Notes: generated from the letters alone by a model not told the origin. DNA of 64,000 bases from JAEMQF01 sp963775015 (GCA_963775015.1 CAVZHI010000015.1:372001-436000), one strand, 5' to 3'. Shown: positions 8,329-18,336, counted from the first letter of the stretch. A program made the numbers and translations.

Positions 8329-9831
8329 TCAACGTGATGCAGGGGCGGCCAGCGCGAGTGGCCAGTAGGTCGTGCTGTAGTAGAGGACTTGCCAGCGCGC
8401 CAGGGCGGCTTCGATCTCGGCTTCGATCAGCCCGACGCCGGCGCCGTGCAGCACTTCCTGCGCGTTCAGCAAGTCGAGCAGATTGCCGCGCCGGTTCGCG
8501 AACTGCTCGCGCACGGCGCGCAGCGCCTGCACCGCGAGCGTCACACCATCGCGCCGCGCACCGAGCAGGGCGGCCGCGTTGTCTTCGGTGGCGAGTGCCT
8601 GCGCTAGTGCACGGTCGACCTGGACCGTGATGCTGCGCACTTGTTCCGCCGCTTCGACGGCGCGGTACGCGGCCTGCGCGGCGCGCGCCTGATCCGCGCC
8701 GCCGCTGTAGAAGCTGTAGCGCATCACGATCGACGCGCTCAAGTCGTTGCCGGGAACGCCGCGCCCGACCATGTCGCGCCGCTGTGCGCTCAGTTCCAGG
8801 CCGATGTTCGGGCGCTCGCGACGCAATGTCAGGTCGAGTTCCTGCTCGGCGGCGCGCCGGCTCGCTTCGGCGCTGCGCACTGCCGGGTAGTCGCGCACCA
8901 GGTCTGCGCTAGAGGCGGCGATCGCCTGCCGGTCGACGCCGGGCAGCGCCGGCATATCGAGCGCGCCGGGCGAGGCGTCAAAGACTTCGCGGTAGCCCGC
9001 TTCGGCGTTGCGCACGCGAGTCTGCGCGTTCGCGATCGACGCGCGCCCGTCGGCGACGCGTGCCTGGGCGCGCCACACGTCACTGATCGGTCCGCCGCCG
9101 AGGTCGTAGCGGCGCGTCAGGTAGCCGACCATGTTCTCCAGCGACTGCTGGTTCAGCTCGAGCTGCGCGAGCAGGCGCCGCGCGCGAATCACTTCGTGCC
9201 AAACCTGCACCGCGCGCAGTGCAAATTCGTCGCGCCGGCCGTCCAGGCGCGCTTGCGTCGCAGCGGTGCGCTCCTTGCCGGCGAGCACCGAGGTGTCGAT
9301 GACGCCGAAGTCGTAGACGTTCTGCGCGAGCGTGAGACCGGCGCTCGCGGTTTCGTATTCGCGCTTCGGCAGGCCGTTGATCGTGCTGCGGTCCTGGCGG
9401 TGCCCCGACACATCGGCTCGCGCGCCGATTTGCGGCAGGCGTGCCGCCTCGAGTTCGCGGATCGATTCGCGCGCGCCGGCGTAGCTGGCGCGAAGCGTCA
9501 GCACTTCGGGGTGCACGAGTACGGCGCCGAGCACGCGTTCGCGAAAAATCTCGAGCGGCAGGCCGCGCCCCGGCTGCTGCGTGTCTTGCGCCATCTTCAG
9601 CAGGAAATCGATTTGCGCTTCGCCGAGGTTCGACGTTTGCATGCCAGCGCTCTCGCGGCCCGCTGCCGTCGGCGCCACTGGGCTGGTGACGGCCTGTGCG
9701 CGCGCGCTGCCGCAGAGCGAACCGAGCGTCAGACCGAGCGCCGGCAGCGCGACTTGCCACACGGTGCGGCGGCGCTGATGGGCAGAGCAGCGGCGTGTCT
9801 TGCCGATTGCGATAAAGCCAGGCTTGATCAT
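8329..9831 (-). CDS. TolC family outer-membrane protein of the type I secretion system
   Basis: 500 residues from an ATG at 9831, supported by AGGAA 9 bases upstream and a signal peptide ending GSARAQA. The open frame continues far upstream into a transposase remnant, but that join is accidental. The mature part shows the duplicated TolC pattern of long helices and short outer-membrane strands, with FRERVLGAVLVHPEVLTLRA near the front and YSFYSGGADQARAAQA in the second half. It should form the trimeric exit duct for the exporter genes just downstream. It is the first gene of the tolC-ABC-hlyD operon. Confidence 0.92.
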   Translation of the reverse strand: MIKPGFIAIGKTRRCSAHQRRRTVWQVALPALGLTLGSLCGSARAQAVTSPVAPTAAGRESAGMQTSNLGEAQIDFLLKMAQDTQQPGRGLPLEIFRERVLGAVLVHPEVLTLRASYAGARESIRELEAARLPQIGARADVSGHRQDRSTINGLPKREYETASAGLTLAQNVYDFGVIDTSVLAGKERTAATQARLDGRRDEFALRAVQVWHEVIRARRLLAQLELNQQSLENMVGYLTRRYDLGGGPISDVWRAQARVADGRASIANAQTRVRNAEAGYREVFDASPGALDMPALPGVDRQAIAASSADLVRDYPAVRSAEASRRAAEQELDLTLRRERPNIGLELSAQRRDMVGRGVPGNDLSASIVMRYSFYSGGADQARAAQAAYRAVEAAEQVRSITVQVDRALAQALATEDNAAALLGARRDGVTLAVQALRAVREQFANRRGNLLDLLNAQEVLHGAGVGLIEAEIEAALARWQVLYYSTTYWPLALAAPASR

Positions 9832-10152
9832 GGGGTGCGTTTCCTGCTGCTCCGCCTCGGCGTGATCCGCGCCGAATGACGGAACTAAGGGAGGACAAAG
9901 AGTCAATCCGATCGAGGGCGATCTTATGCAGCGCCGTAGCGCCGTGCCGACCCATCCCCACGACTCGGGGCCTGCCAGCAGCTCGCTATGTGTGAAGTCT
10001 GTCGCGCTTCGTCGGTGCGTGTGCACTATGCGACTTAGGGGGGGCTGAATCGTGCGATCCCGGCAGGCCCGGATGAGGACGCATCCGCCGGTGGGTGGGC
10101 GTGCACCGACCCCGAGGTCAAGGGGCGAGAGGCGCAAGGCGCGTGGAACGCC
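9832..10152. promoter_or_regulatory. Upstream region of the type I secretion operon
   Basis: About 320 bases between tolC and the REP/transposase remnant, with no gene. It should contain the operon promoter. A G-run, CTTAGGGGGGG, at about 10034-10044 resembles the elements before the peroxidase and PEP-CTERM genes; in operon direction it reads C7-TAAG about 200 bases before the tolC start. Confidence 0.4.
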
Positions 10153-10213
10153 GTCATCCCGGCGAAAGCCGGGATCCACCGCCACCGTCGTCGGGTTGTT
10201 CGACGCAGTGGAT
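10153..10213. repeat. REP-like palindromic element, left part
   Basis: Begins GTCATCCCGGCGAAAGCC and continues GGGATCCACC, then a short spacer and GTGGATCCCG. This is the first palindrome and the start of the second of the dispersed element seen intact at 48.9 kb. It stops abruptly at the junction with the transposase remnant; the missing end is found at 11143-11160. Confidence 0.8.
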
Positions 10214-11064
10214 CCCGAACCCCCGCGCTGGCTTTCGCGCAGCACCCGCTGGCGCGCCTTGTGCGCGGCTGCGGCGCTCTTCTTCACTGCGCACAGCCGC
10301 CCCGCGATCAATCCCTTGTCATTGGATCGCTTGTCATTTCGCACCCACACCGGCCAGTGCCCACAGCGCCCCACGCGCAGCGTTCGCAGGTGCTGCAGCG
10401 GCTCCAGCCGCACGCCCTTGGCGTCGTACAGCGGCAGCGTCACGAGGTTGGTGCGGATGATGACGTCGCCCTTGCGTGCCACCACATGGGCAATTCCCGC
10501 AGGATGGGCGTAGCCGCGGTCACCGATCAGGATGTCGCCCGCGGCGACGCTAAAGCGCTTGAGCGTCTCACCCTCGTGGGGGCTGGTAATGATGACTTCG
10601 TCGCAGTTCAAGGCCGGCAGGCCAATGGCGTAGTGCAACCGCCACTTCGAACCGGTGTCTCCGGGTTCACTGACCATGGTGCCGTCCACCAGCCGCACTC
10701 GGCGTCCCGCCCAGGCCGAAGTGGCCGCGGGAAACTCGGGCAGCCATTTCTGGCGCAAGCCTTCGGCCATCCACTTGAACCATTCTGCGCAGCCTTTGAG
10801 CCGCTTGAGGATGGCCACGTCGCTGACGCTGGCCAGGCCGCCCTCGTGGGCACGCACCGCCGTCTCTCGCAGCCCGCAGCCCTGCGCCAAGTGAATGAGC
10901 AGCACGCGCAGCAGTGTGGCCGCATCGGCAATGCCCCGACCCCGGCGCAACGCGCCGAGCTCGCGCGCCTTGAGCTCCCAGCCCTGGGGCAGCAAGCTGC
11001 GCACCAGCGCCCAGTCCTCTTCCAGCCGCTCGCCAGCTTCCAAGTCCGTGGCCAATTCGGGCAT
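10214..11064 (-). pseudogene. IS4-family transposase remnant, C-terminus lost
   Basis: About 283 codons on the minus strand resembling the N-terminal two thirds of an IS4-type transposase: LRETAVRAHEGGLASVSDVA, RVRLVDGTMVSEPG (first catalytic Asp) and ILIGDRGYAHPAGI (second Asp). The homology stops after KARQRVLRESQRGG. The C-terminal catalytic Glu region (YREK motif) and one IS end are missing, so it cannot transpose. Downstream the frame runs by chance through the REP repeat and intergenic DNA into tolC, producing a spurious 911-codon open frame. The remnant sits inside a split REP element. Confidence 0.85.
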
Positions 11065-11142
11065 CGCATCGGTCCAGTGAGGAACACTCGCGAAGTATCG
11101 GAGGCTTCATGAAAGGACGCAAATATTATGTTAGCGCTTATG

Positions 11143-11160
11143 GGCTTTCGCCGGGATGAC
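11143..11160. repeat. REP-like element, right part
   Basis: GGCTTTCGCCGGGATGAC is the exact inverse complement of the first 18 bases of the left part at 10153-10170. Joining it to the GTGGATCCCG at the end of the left part rebuilds the second palindrome of the standard element, so the transposase fragment interrupts one REP copy. Confidence 0.8.
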
Positions 11161-11170
11161 GAGCAAGACG

Positions 11171-12508
11171 CTACTTCCGGAACAAGCGGTCGACCGCGGA
11201 CACGTCGTTCGGTTGAAGCTGGCCTGATGCCTGGCGCAACTTGAGGCCGCTCAAGACGACGTCGTAACGCGCCTTGGCGAGGTCGCGTTTTGTCGTGAAC
11301 AACTGCGTCTGCGCGTTCAGCACGTCCAGGTTCACGCGCACGCCGACCTTGTAGCCGAGTTGCGTCGCCTCCAGCGCGAGTTGGCTCGACGACTCTGCCG
11401 CTTCGAAAGCTCTCACTTGCGCGTGCAGCGACTGCAAGCCGAAGTAGGTGACGCGCGTCGCTTGCGCGACCGAGCGACGCGCCGCGTCGAGGTCGTTGCG
11501 CGAGCGCTCTTCGAGCGCGAGGGTTTCCTTGATGCGGTTTTGCAGCCCGCCGCCGGAATAGAGCGGCATCGCGAGCTGGACTTCGAGTTTGCCCTGGTAT
11601 GAATTGCCCGCCGCCGGGTTCACGCCAGACCCGGTGTTGCGCGCGGCGCCGGCGCTGCCGATCAGGTCAACCGTCAAACCGTCGTCGGCACGCGCCTTGG
11701 CGGTGTCGAGCTTCGCGATTTCGAGTGCGAGGCGCGCCTTGCGCACGCCAGGGTGCTGCTCGTCGGCCACCCTGGCCCACGCGTTCACGTCGGCGGGTGC
11801 GACCGCCGGCAACGCGACGGGCGTGGCCAAGGCGAGCGGCTTGACGTTGCTGCGGCCGACGACGACGTCCAGCGCAATGCGCTTGGACTGCAAGTCGTTT
11901 TCTGCGGCCAATTCCTGCGCGAGCGCGAGGTCGAAACGCGCCTGCGCTTCGCGGGTGTCGGTGATCGTTGCCGTGCCGACTTCGAAATTGCGCTTCGCCG
12001 AAGCGAGCTGTTCGCTGATCGCGCGCTTGTTCGCTTGCGCGGTCGTGAGCGTGTCTTGCGCAGCGAGCACGTCGAAGTAGGCCTGCGCGACTCGAACGAT
12101 CAAGTCCTGCTCGGCGATCTCGAGGTCCGCTTGGCTCAAATCAAGCGCACGTCGCGATTGTTCGATCAGTACCGAATAACCCGGGTTGTAGAGCGGCTGC
12201 GTCGCGCGCACGCCGCCTTGCAGCGTGTTCAGGCTGCGCCTGTCACTCGCGCCGTTGGGGGGGAAGGGCGAACTCGTTTCGGTGCGCGAGCCGCCGGCGG
12301 TCAATCCCACGTTCGGTAAAAGCCTCGAATCGGCCTGCGCCGCGCGAAACCGCGCCGCGTCGGTTTGCGCCTTGGCCGCCAGGTAAGCCGCGTCGTAACC
12401 TCGCGCCGCCTCGTAGAGCTCGGGCAGGCTTTGCGCGGCGACCTGAACTTGCGCGGCGCAGAGCAGACCGAAGGCCAGGCCAAGGGGGATCAGGCGCGAA
12501 CGAAGCAT
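11171..12508 (-). CDS. tolC: TolC family outer-membrane efflux protein
   Basis: 445 residues from the ATG at 12508. The longer frame (from 12550) overlaps the upstream gene and lacks a signal peptide at its start. The signal peptide is RLIPLGLAFGLLCAAQVQVAAQ. The mature protein matches TolC type I efflux ducts: SLPELYEAARGYDAAYLAAK at the front, TQPLYNPGYSVLIEQS, RVNLDVLNAQTQLFTTKRDL near the end. It is the last gene of the TetR-MFP-RND-pcm-tolC run, so it is the likely outer-membrane partner of the RND pump, and it could also serve other pumps. It differs clearly from the secretion-system TolC at 8329-9831. Confidence 0.92.
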   Translation of the reverse strand: MLRSRLIPLGLAFGLLCAAQVQVAAQSLPELYEAARGYDAAYLAAKAQTDAARFRAAQADSRLLPNVGLTAGGSRTETSSPFPPNGASDRRSLNTLQGGVRATQPLYNPGYSVLIEQSRRALDLSQADLEIAEQDLIVRVAQAYFDVLAAQDTLTTAQANKRAISEQLASAKRNFEVGTATITDTREAQARFDLALAQELAAENDLQSKRIALDVVVGRSNVKPLALATPVALPAVAPADVNAWARVADEQHPGVRKARLALEIAKLDTAKARADDGLTVDLIGSAGAARNTGSGVNPAAGNSYQGKLEVQLAMPLYSGGGLQNRIKETLALEERSRNDLDAARRSVAQATRVTYFGLQSLHAQVRAFEAAESSSQLALEATQLGYKVGVRVNLDVLNAQTQLFTTKRDLAKARYDVVLSGLKLRQASGQLQPNDVSAVDRLFRK

Positions 12509-12524
12509 GGATTTCTTTCTGGCG

Positions 12525-13178
12525 TTAGAAAACGAACCGGCTCGGCTCATCGAAGCCCTTCAGTCGCGGCGCGACGGTGTCGAACAGGTCGACGCTCGAA
12601 TACGCGTGTTCGCCGCTGCGTGTCGTCAGCACGGCGCGCATGATCGGCAACTGGCCGACGATGGCGACGAGGCGTCCGCCGAGTTTCAGCTGCGACAACA
12701 GCGCCGTGGGCACCTCGGCGACGGATCCGGAGAGAACGATCACGTCGAAAGGCGCTTCTTCGACCAGACCACGCGCGCCGTTCGCGTGCCGCACCTCGGC
12801 GTTCATCGCCCAGGCACGTTTCAGGTTCTCGGCGGCAAACTTCGCCAGAGCGGCGTCGATTTCGAGCGTGATCACATGCTGCGCCTTGCGCGCGAGCAGC
12901 GCCGCCATGTAGCCGGAGCCGGCGCCGACCTCCAGAACCTGCTCGTGCCTGCGCACACCCAGTTCCTGCAGCAGGCGCGCCTCGACTTTCGGCGCGAGCA
13001 TGCACTGGTCGCCGGGAAGCGGCACCTCGGCGTCGACAAAAGCCATGGCGCGGTACGCCGCGGGGCAGAAGTCTTCGCGCTTCACTTGCGCGAGCAGCGA
13101 GAGCACATCCTGGTCCAGCACATCCCAGGGGCGGATCTGCTGCTCGATCATGTTGAAGCGTGCTTGTTCGACGTTCAT
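12525..13178 (-). CDS. Protein-L-isoaspartate O-methyltransferase family protein
   Basis: 217 residues from MNVEQARFNMIEQQIRPWDV, the usual start of this family; another ATG lies 9 bases upstream and neither has a strong ribosome site. The Rossmann methyltransferase core has the SAM-binding motif VLEVGAGSGYMAALLA, the acidic ribose-binding ITLEID and FDVIVLSGSV. The family repairs isoaspartyl residues, but this Burkholderiales branch often lacks full catalytic motifs and its role is unproven. A position just before tolC is typical of this group of bacteria. The tolC start lies 16 bases downstream. Confidence 0.88.
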   Translation of the reverse strand: MNVEQARFNMIEQQIRPWDVLDQDVLSLLAQVKREDFCPAAYRAMAFVDAEVPLPGDQCMLAPKVEARLLQELGVRRHEQVLEVGAGSGYMAALLARKAQHVITLEIDAALAKFAAENLKRAWAMNAEVRHANGARGLVEEAPFDVIVLSGSVAEVPTALLSQLKLGGRLVAIVGQLPIMRAVLTTRSGEHAYSSVDLFDTVAPRLKGFDEPSRFVF

Positions 13179-13235
13179 GGGCGGCATGGAGAGGCTCGAG
13201 GGTGCGCGCCGGGGCAGGCGTGAAGAGCCGGCATT

Positions 13236-16200
13236 CTATTTCGCCAGGCCATGCACCGCGCCGCGGCCCGAAGCTCCGCGTTTGTTCCGGCGCAGAGCCC
13301 AGTTCGCCAGGTCGTCGAGATAGCAGTAGATCACCGGCACGACGACGAGCGTGAGCAGCGACGACGTGATGACGCCGCCGATCACCGCCTGGCCCATCGG
13401 CGCGCGCTGTTCCGACCCTTCGGTGAGCGCAAAGGCGAGCGGCACCATGCCGAAAATCATCGCCAGCGTCGTCATCATGATCGGCCGCAAGCGCACCCGC
13501 GCGGCGTAAATCAGCGCCGCGTCGCGCGCCATGCCGCCTGCGCCCGCAGCCGTGCCGTGCGAGGCGTCGGCACGCACGCTGCCTTCGCGGGCGCGGATCG
13601 CAAAGTCGATGAGCAGGATCGCATTCTTTGTCACCAGGCCCATCAGCATCACGATGCCGATGATCGAGAACATGTTCAGCGTCGAGCGGAACATGAACAG
13701 CGCGCCGACGACGCCGATCAGCGTCAGCGGCAGCGAACTCATCAGCGCGAGCGGCTGCAGAAAGCTCTTGAACTGCGACGCGAGAATCATGTAGATGAAG
13801 ATCACCGCGAGACCCAGCGCCGACACGGCGTAGGCAAAACTCTCCTGCATGTCCTTCGTCGACCCGCCGACGCGGTAGCCGTAGCCCGGCGGGAACGCGG
13901 TGGCGTCGAGCACCTTGCGCACGTCGGCAGAGACTTCGCCGAGCGCGCGCCCGGAGACGTTTGCCGTGAACTCGACTTCGCGGTTCAGGTCGCGCCGGTT
14001 GATCTGGTTCGGGCCGGTGGACGCACGAAATTCGGCGACTTGCGACAGGCGCACGATGCGCGGCGTGCCGTCGGCGTTGTTGCCCACCACCAGGCCGAGC
14101 CGTTCGACGTCGGCCGCGGCGTCGCGGGTCTGCGGCGCGAGCCTGACCTTGACGTCGTAGTTCTGGTCGTCGGCGGCCTTCCAGTTGCCCACCGTCTGGC
14201 CCGCAATCAGTGCCCGCAGGCTGTTCGTGATCGCCCCCACGCTCAATCCTGCGTCGGACGCGGCGTCGCGCTTCACCGTCACCGCCAGCGTCGGCTTGTT
14301 CGGCTTTGCGCTGCTGTCCAGGTCCACCAGACCGGGAACCAACTCCAGGCGCGGCCGAAGCAGGGCGCCCAGGCGTTCGAGTTCGCGCAAGTCGCTGCCT
14401 TGCAGCGACACCTGGAGCGGCTTGTTTCCGCCCACCGCATCGAGCAGACCGACATGCGTCACCGTGATCCCGGGAATCCGCGCCAAGCGCTCGCGCAGCG
14501 GCACCGACAGCTGGTCGACGCTCAGCGCGCGGTCTTTGCGGTCGACGAGGCGCACGTAGATCGACGCGTAGATCTTGCCCGTGGCCTGGCCGGTGTTGAT
14601 CGTCGTCAGCGTGTACTTCACCTGCGGTGTCTCGCGCAGGATCGCCTCGACCTGGCGCGCTTTGGCCTCGGTGGCCTCGATCGACGAGCCGACCGGGGTG
14701 TGGAAGTTGACGAAGGTCTCGGAGTAGTCGGCCTTCGGAACGAATTCGGTCCCGAGCAGCGGAATCAGGACAAAACTCGCGGCGAAAGTGAGCAGCGCCA
14801 CACCCAAGGTCGCGAGGCGATGGCGCAGCGACCAGCCGAGAATCGCCTCGTACATTCGCGCCAGCCAGTGGGAGAGCCGGTCCACCGCGCCGGTGATGCG
14901 GCCGATGCTGCGCTCGTACAGCGTCTTTCGGCCTTGGCCGGTGCCGGCGTGGATGGCGGGGTCGTGCCAGACGCTGGAGAGCATCGGGTCGAGCGTGAAG
15001 CTGACGAACATCGAGATCAGCACCGCGGCGACGATCGTGATGCCGAACTCGTGAAAGAACTTGCCGACGATGCCGCCCATGAATCCGATCGGCAGGAACA
15101 CGGCGACGATCGACAGCGTCGTCGCGAGCACCGCCAGGCCGATCTCGTTCGTTCCTTCGAGGGCCGCGTCGTGCGCGCTCGCGCCGAGCTGGACGTGGCG
15201 CACGATGTTCTCGCGCACGACGATCGCGTCGTCGATGAGCAGGCCCACGCACAGGCTCAGCGCCATCAGCGTCACCATGTTGATCGTGAAGCCGAACGCG
15301 TGCATGAAGAGGAAGGTGCCGATGAGCGAGATCGGCAGCGTCAGGCCGGTGATGACGGTCGAGCGCCAGGAATTGAGGAACAGGAACACGATGGCGATCG
15401 TGAGCGCGGCGCCCTCGAACATGGTGCGGCGCACGTTGTTCACCGAGACGCGGATCGGCCGCGACGCGTCGCGAACGAGTTCGAGCTTCATTCCCGGCGG
15501 CAATTGCGCTTCGAGCGATCTTCACGACGCTGCTCAAACCGTCGACGACGTCGATCGTGTTCTCGCCCTGCGCCTTCTGCACTTCAATCGCCAGAGTTCG
15601 CGCGCCGTTGTAGAGCGCCAGGCTCTCGACTTCTTCCGGGCCGTCGACCACTTCGGCGATTTGGGCCAGGCGGATCGCCGAATTCGCGCGGCGCGCGACG
15701 ATCAGCGTCTTGAAGTCTTCGGGCCGCGCGAGCCGGCCCTGGATCTGCACCACCTGCTCGGCTTGCAGCGAACGCAGGCTGCCTGCGGGAAGGTCCTGGT
15801 TCTCGCTGCGAACCGCCGCGAGCACCTGATCCACGCCCACGCCGAGCGCCTCCATTGCCTGCGGTTGCAGGTAGATGTTGATCTCGCGCTTGCGGGCGCC
15901 GACGAGCGTCACCGAGCCGACGCCGCGCACGTTCTCCAGGCGCTTCTTCAGCGTCTGGTCGGCGAATGTCGAGAGTTCGAGGCTGCTCCGCGAGCCATCG
16001 GGCGACGTCATCGCGAGCGTGTAGATGGGCCGGCTCGCCGGGTCGAAACGCGATACGCGCGCCTCTTTCACTTCTTCGCGAAGTGTCGGTCGCACCGAAG
16101 CGACCTTCTCGCGCACGTCGTCGGCCGCCTTGCGCCCTTCGACGTCCAGATTGAACTGCACGATCACGACCGAGTTGCCCTCGTAGGAGCGCGAGAACAG

Positions 16201-16437
16201 CTGGCTGATGCCGGCGATCGTGTTCACCGCTTCTTCGATCTTGCGCGTCACCTCGTTCTCGACGATTTCCGGCGACGCGCCGGGGTAGTCGATCTGGATC
16301 ACGACGGTGGGAAAGTCGATGTTCGGGAACTGGTCGACTTTGAGGCGTTGGTAGGAGAACAGCCCGAGAACGACGAAGGCGAGCATGACCATCGTCGCCA
16401 TGACGGGGTTCGCGATCGAAACGCGGGTGAACCACAT
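13236..16437 (-). CDS. RND efflux pump inner-membrane transporter, interrupted by one frameshift
   Basis: Two minus-strand frames make one HAE1-family pump of about 1067 residues. Residues 1 to ~305 run from MWFTRVSIANPVMATMVMLA through the first porter domain (VKVDQFPNIDFPTVVIQI-like segment, GVGSVTLVGARKREINIYLQ). The rest begins at SLEAQLPPGMKLELVRD and holds the remaining membrane segments, including GLLIDDAIVVRENIVRH and SIIGIVMLMGLVTKNAILLI with the proton-relay Asp. The break is at about 15519: removing one T (plus strand) restores VVK-SLEAQLPPG. This is one extra base in an otherwise perfect gene, so either a sequencing error or a very recent mutation. It would export hydrophobic toxic compounds using the proton gradient. 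Confidence 0.88.
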
Positions 16438-16452
16438 GGTGTGCGGTCCGCT

Positions 16453-17619
16453 TCAGCGCTTCGCTGCAGCTTCTGGCGCCGCGGGCAACGCCGCGGAAGC
16501 CGCCGTCGCCATGAGCCGCACCGGCGTCGCGTCGCGGATCGAGCCGACGCTGCCGGTCAGGATTCGTTCGCCCGGGTTCAGCCCCGACGCGATCTCGACC
16601 CATGCCTGGCCGCTCACTTCGCCGCGCAGGCCGAGCTGCACGTCGCGCAAGCGCACCTGTTCGCCCGAGAGCAACAGCACATGCGGTGTCGCGCCGTCGG
16701 TGCGAACCGCGGAGAGCGGTACCGCAGTCACCGTCCTGCGCGCGAGTTCGATTTTTCCAGTGGCAAACATTCCCTGGCGCAGCTGCGGCTGGCCTTGCAC
16801 CGCGAGGTAGACCATGATCGATCGGCTTCCAGGCTGCGCGCTCGGGTTGATTCGCGCCACCTTGGCGGCGATTCGCGCGTCGACGCCGTCCACGTTCAGT
16901 TGCGCCGAGCGGCCGACGCTCAAGGCGCCGATGTCTTCGGTCGCGACCGCGGCTTCGAGTTCGAGCTGCGACAGGTCGACGATCTCGATCAGGCGCGCGT
17001 CGATCGCGACACGCTCGCCGGGTTGCACCAGGCGCTGCGAGATCACGCCGCCGATCGGCGCGAGCAACGCCGAATCGGCGCGCGCCTTGCGCGCCAGCTC
17101 GACCGCGGCGAGCGCCGCCTCGAGCGTTCCCTTTGCCGCGGCGTCGTTCGAGATCGACGTCTCCAGGCCTGTGGCCGAAATGAAGCCCTGCGCGACGAGG
17201 GCACGGTTGTTCTCCAGCGCGCGAGCCGCGATGTCGGCCTGGGCTCGCGCCGACGCCGCGGTCTGTTCGGCCTGGCGCAGGCGCCAATCGAGTTCGGTGC
17301 TTTCGAGCTGGCCGAGAACCTGGCCGCGGCTGACCCGATCGCCTTCGCGAACCGTCAAGCTCTGCACTTCGGCGGCGACTTTGGCTTTGAGGAAAGCGCT
17401 GTTGATGGCTTTCAGGCCGCCCGAGACTTCGAGGGTTCGGATCAGTTCGACGGTCTGGGCCGTCAAGACGTCGGACGGCGCGAGCTCGAGCGCCACGTTG
17501 GCCTTGACCGCGGCAGGCGGCGCGGCAGGCTTCTGGCGCTGCTGCACGGCGCGCACGCTGAGTGCGCCGAGCGCGGCGAGTACAGCCAGTCCGGCAATCC
17601 AGACGAGGATGCGCTTCAT
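16453..17619 (-). CDS. RND efflux periplasmic adaptor (membrane-fusion protein)
   Basis: 388 residues from the ATG at 17619, which overlaps the tetR stop by 4 bases. An N-terminal membrane anchor (ILVWIAGLAVLAALGALSV) is followed by the standard MFP order: lipoyl half (LKAKVAAEVQSLTVREGDRV, residues ~85-105), alpha hairpin, second lipoyl half (LLAPIGGVISQRLVQPGERV) and beta-barrel to about 300, then a membrane-proximal domain. It joins the RND pump to TolC in the periplasm. The pump starts 15 bases downstream, in one operon with tetR. Confidence 0.92.
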   Translation of the reverse strand: MKRILVWIAGLAVLAALGALSVRAVQQRQKPAAPPAAVKANVALELAPSDVLTAQTVELIRTLEVSGGLKAINSAFLKAKVAAEVQSLTVREGDRVSRGQVLGQLESTELDWRLRQAEQTAASARAQADIAARALENNRALVAQGFISATGLETSISNDAAAKGTLEAALAAVELARKARADSALLAPIGGVISQRLVQPGERVAIDARLIEIVDLSQLELEAAVATEDIGALSVGRSAQLNVDGVDARIAAKVARINPSAQPGSRSIMVYLAVQGQPQLRQGMFATGKIELARRTVTAVPLSAVRTDGATPHVLLLSGEQVRLRDVQLGLRGEVSGQAWVEIASGLNPGERILTGSVGSIRDATPVRLMATAASAALPAAPEAAAKR

Positions 17620-18320
17620 GGCTGGCGCGTTGGCTTGCGCGGGGGCGCCTTTTTCGCAGCCGTCGCGCGGCTTCGCTTGGCCGGGGCGGGTGCGGCGCGC
17701 AAGCCGTTCAGCACCAGGTCGATCTGGGCCGCGATCACGGCGCGCGGGTCGATCGTGTGCAAGACACCGCACGCGCCGATCGAGTGCTTGTGCAGCATCA
17801 GGAACAGCATCGGCGCCACCAGCGCGTGCACGACTTCGTGAATCTTCACCGAGCGAAATTCGCCCCGCTCGATGCCCCGCTGCAACATCTTCGACAGCAG
17901 GTCCTGCGTCGGCTTGATGACTTCGTCGGCGTAGAACTGGGCGATCTCCGGGAAGTTGCGCACCTCCGACATCATCAGCTTGATGATCCCCGAGGCGCGC
18001 GTTTCGCCGATGTGCTCCCACCATTGGGCGTAGATCAGCGCCAGCAACTCGGCGCTGGAACCGGTGAATTGTTCGACGATGTCGTGACCCTGGGCGATCT
18101 CCTGCACCATGTTGTGCCGGATCACTTCCTTGAGCAGTTCTTCCTTGCTCGGGTAGTACAGGTAGAGCGTGCCCTTGGAGACTCCGGCGCGCTGCGCCAC
18201 TTCTTCGGAGCGCGTTGCGGCAAAACCCTTTTCGACGAACAGGTCGAGCGCGGCGTCGAGCAGCTCCTTGGGGCGCGCTTCCTTGCGGCGCTGGCGGGTC
18301 GGTGGTGGTGCAACGAGCAT
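17616..18320 (-). CDS. TetR/AcrR family transcriptional regulator
   Basis: 234 residues. The N-terminal DNA-binding helix-turn-helix is clear (LLDAALDLFVEKGFAATRSE, VAQRAGVSKGTLYLYYPSKE, residues ~20-62). The C-terminal ligand domain is all-helical with a Lys/Arg/Ala/Pro-rich tail. It is the first gene of the efflux operon and is translationally coupled to the adaptor (ATGA). A perfect palindrome just before its start is its likely operator, so the most economical model is self-repression of the whole pump operon, relieved by a pump substrate. The ligand is unknown. Confidence 0.92.
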   Translation of the reverse strand: MLVAPPPTRQRRKEARPKELLDAALDLFVEKGFAATRSEEVAQRAGVSKGTLYLYYPSKEELLKEVIRHNMVQEIAQGHDIVEQFTGSSAELLALIYAQWWEHIGETRASGIIKLMMSEVRNFPEIAQFYADEVIKPTQDLLSKMLQRGIERGEFRSVKIHEVVHALVAPMLFLMLHKHSIGACGVLHTIDPRAVIAAQIDLVLNGLRAAPAPAKRSRATAAKKAPPRKPTRQP

Positions 18321-18336
18321 GAAGAAGAGTGTAATG

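Noticed and set aside
8329..11064. A single 911-residue transposase-TolC fusion protein
   Set aside because: The join crosses a REP repeat and intergenic DNA. TolC has its own ribosome site, start and signal peptide at 9831, and the transposase homology ends near 10214.
12547..16437. A 1296-residue protein in one frame
   Set aside because: After about residue 305 the sequence becomes low-complexity Arg/Ala/Gly-rich, the mark of a wrong frame; the pump continues in another frame.
15061..17841. A 926-residue plus-strand protein opposite the efflux genes
   Set aside because: Antisense shadow; composition typical of high-GC mirror frames.
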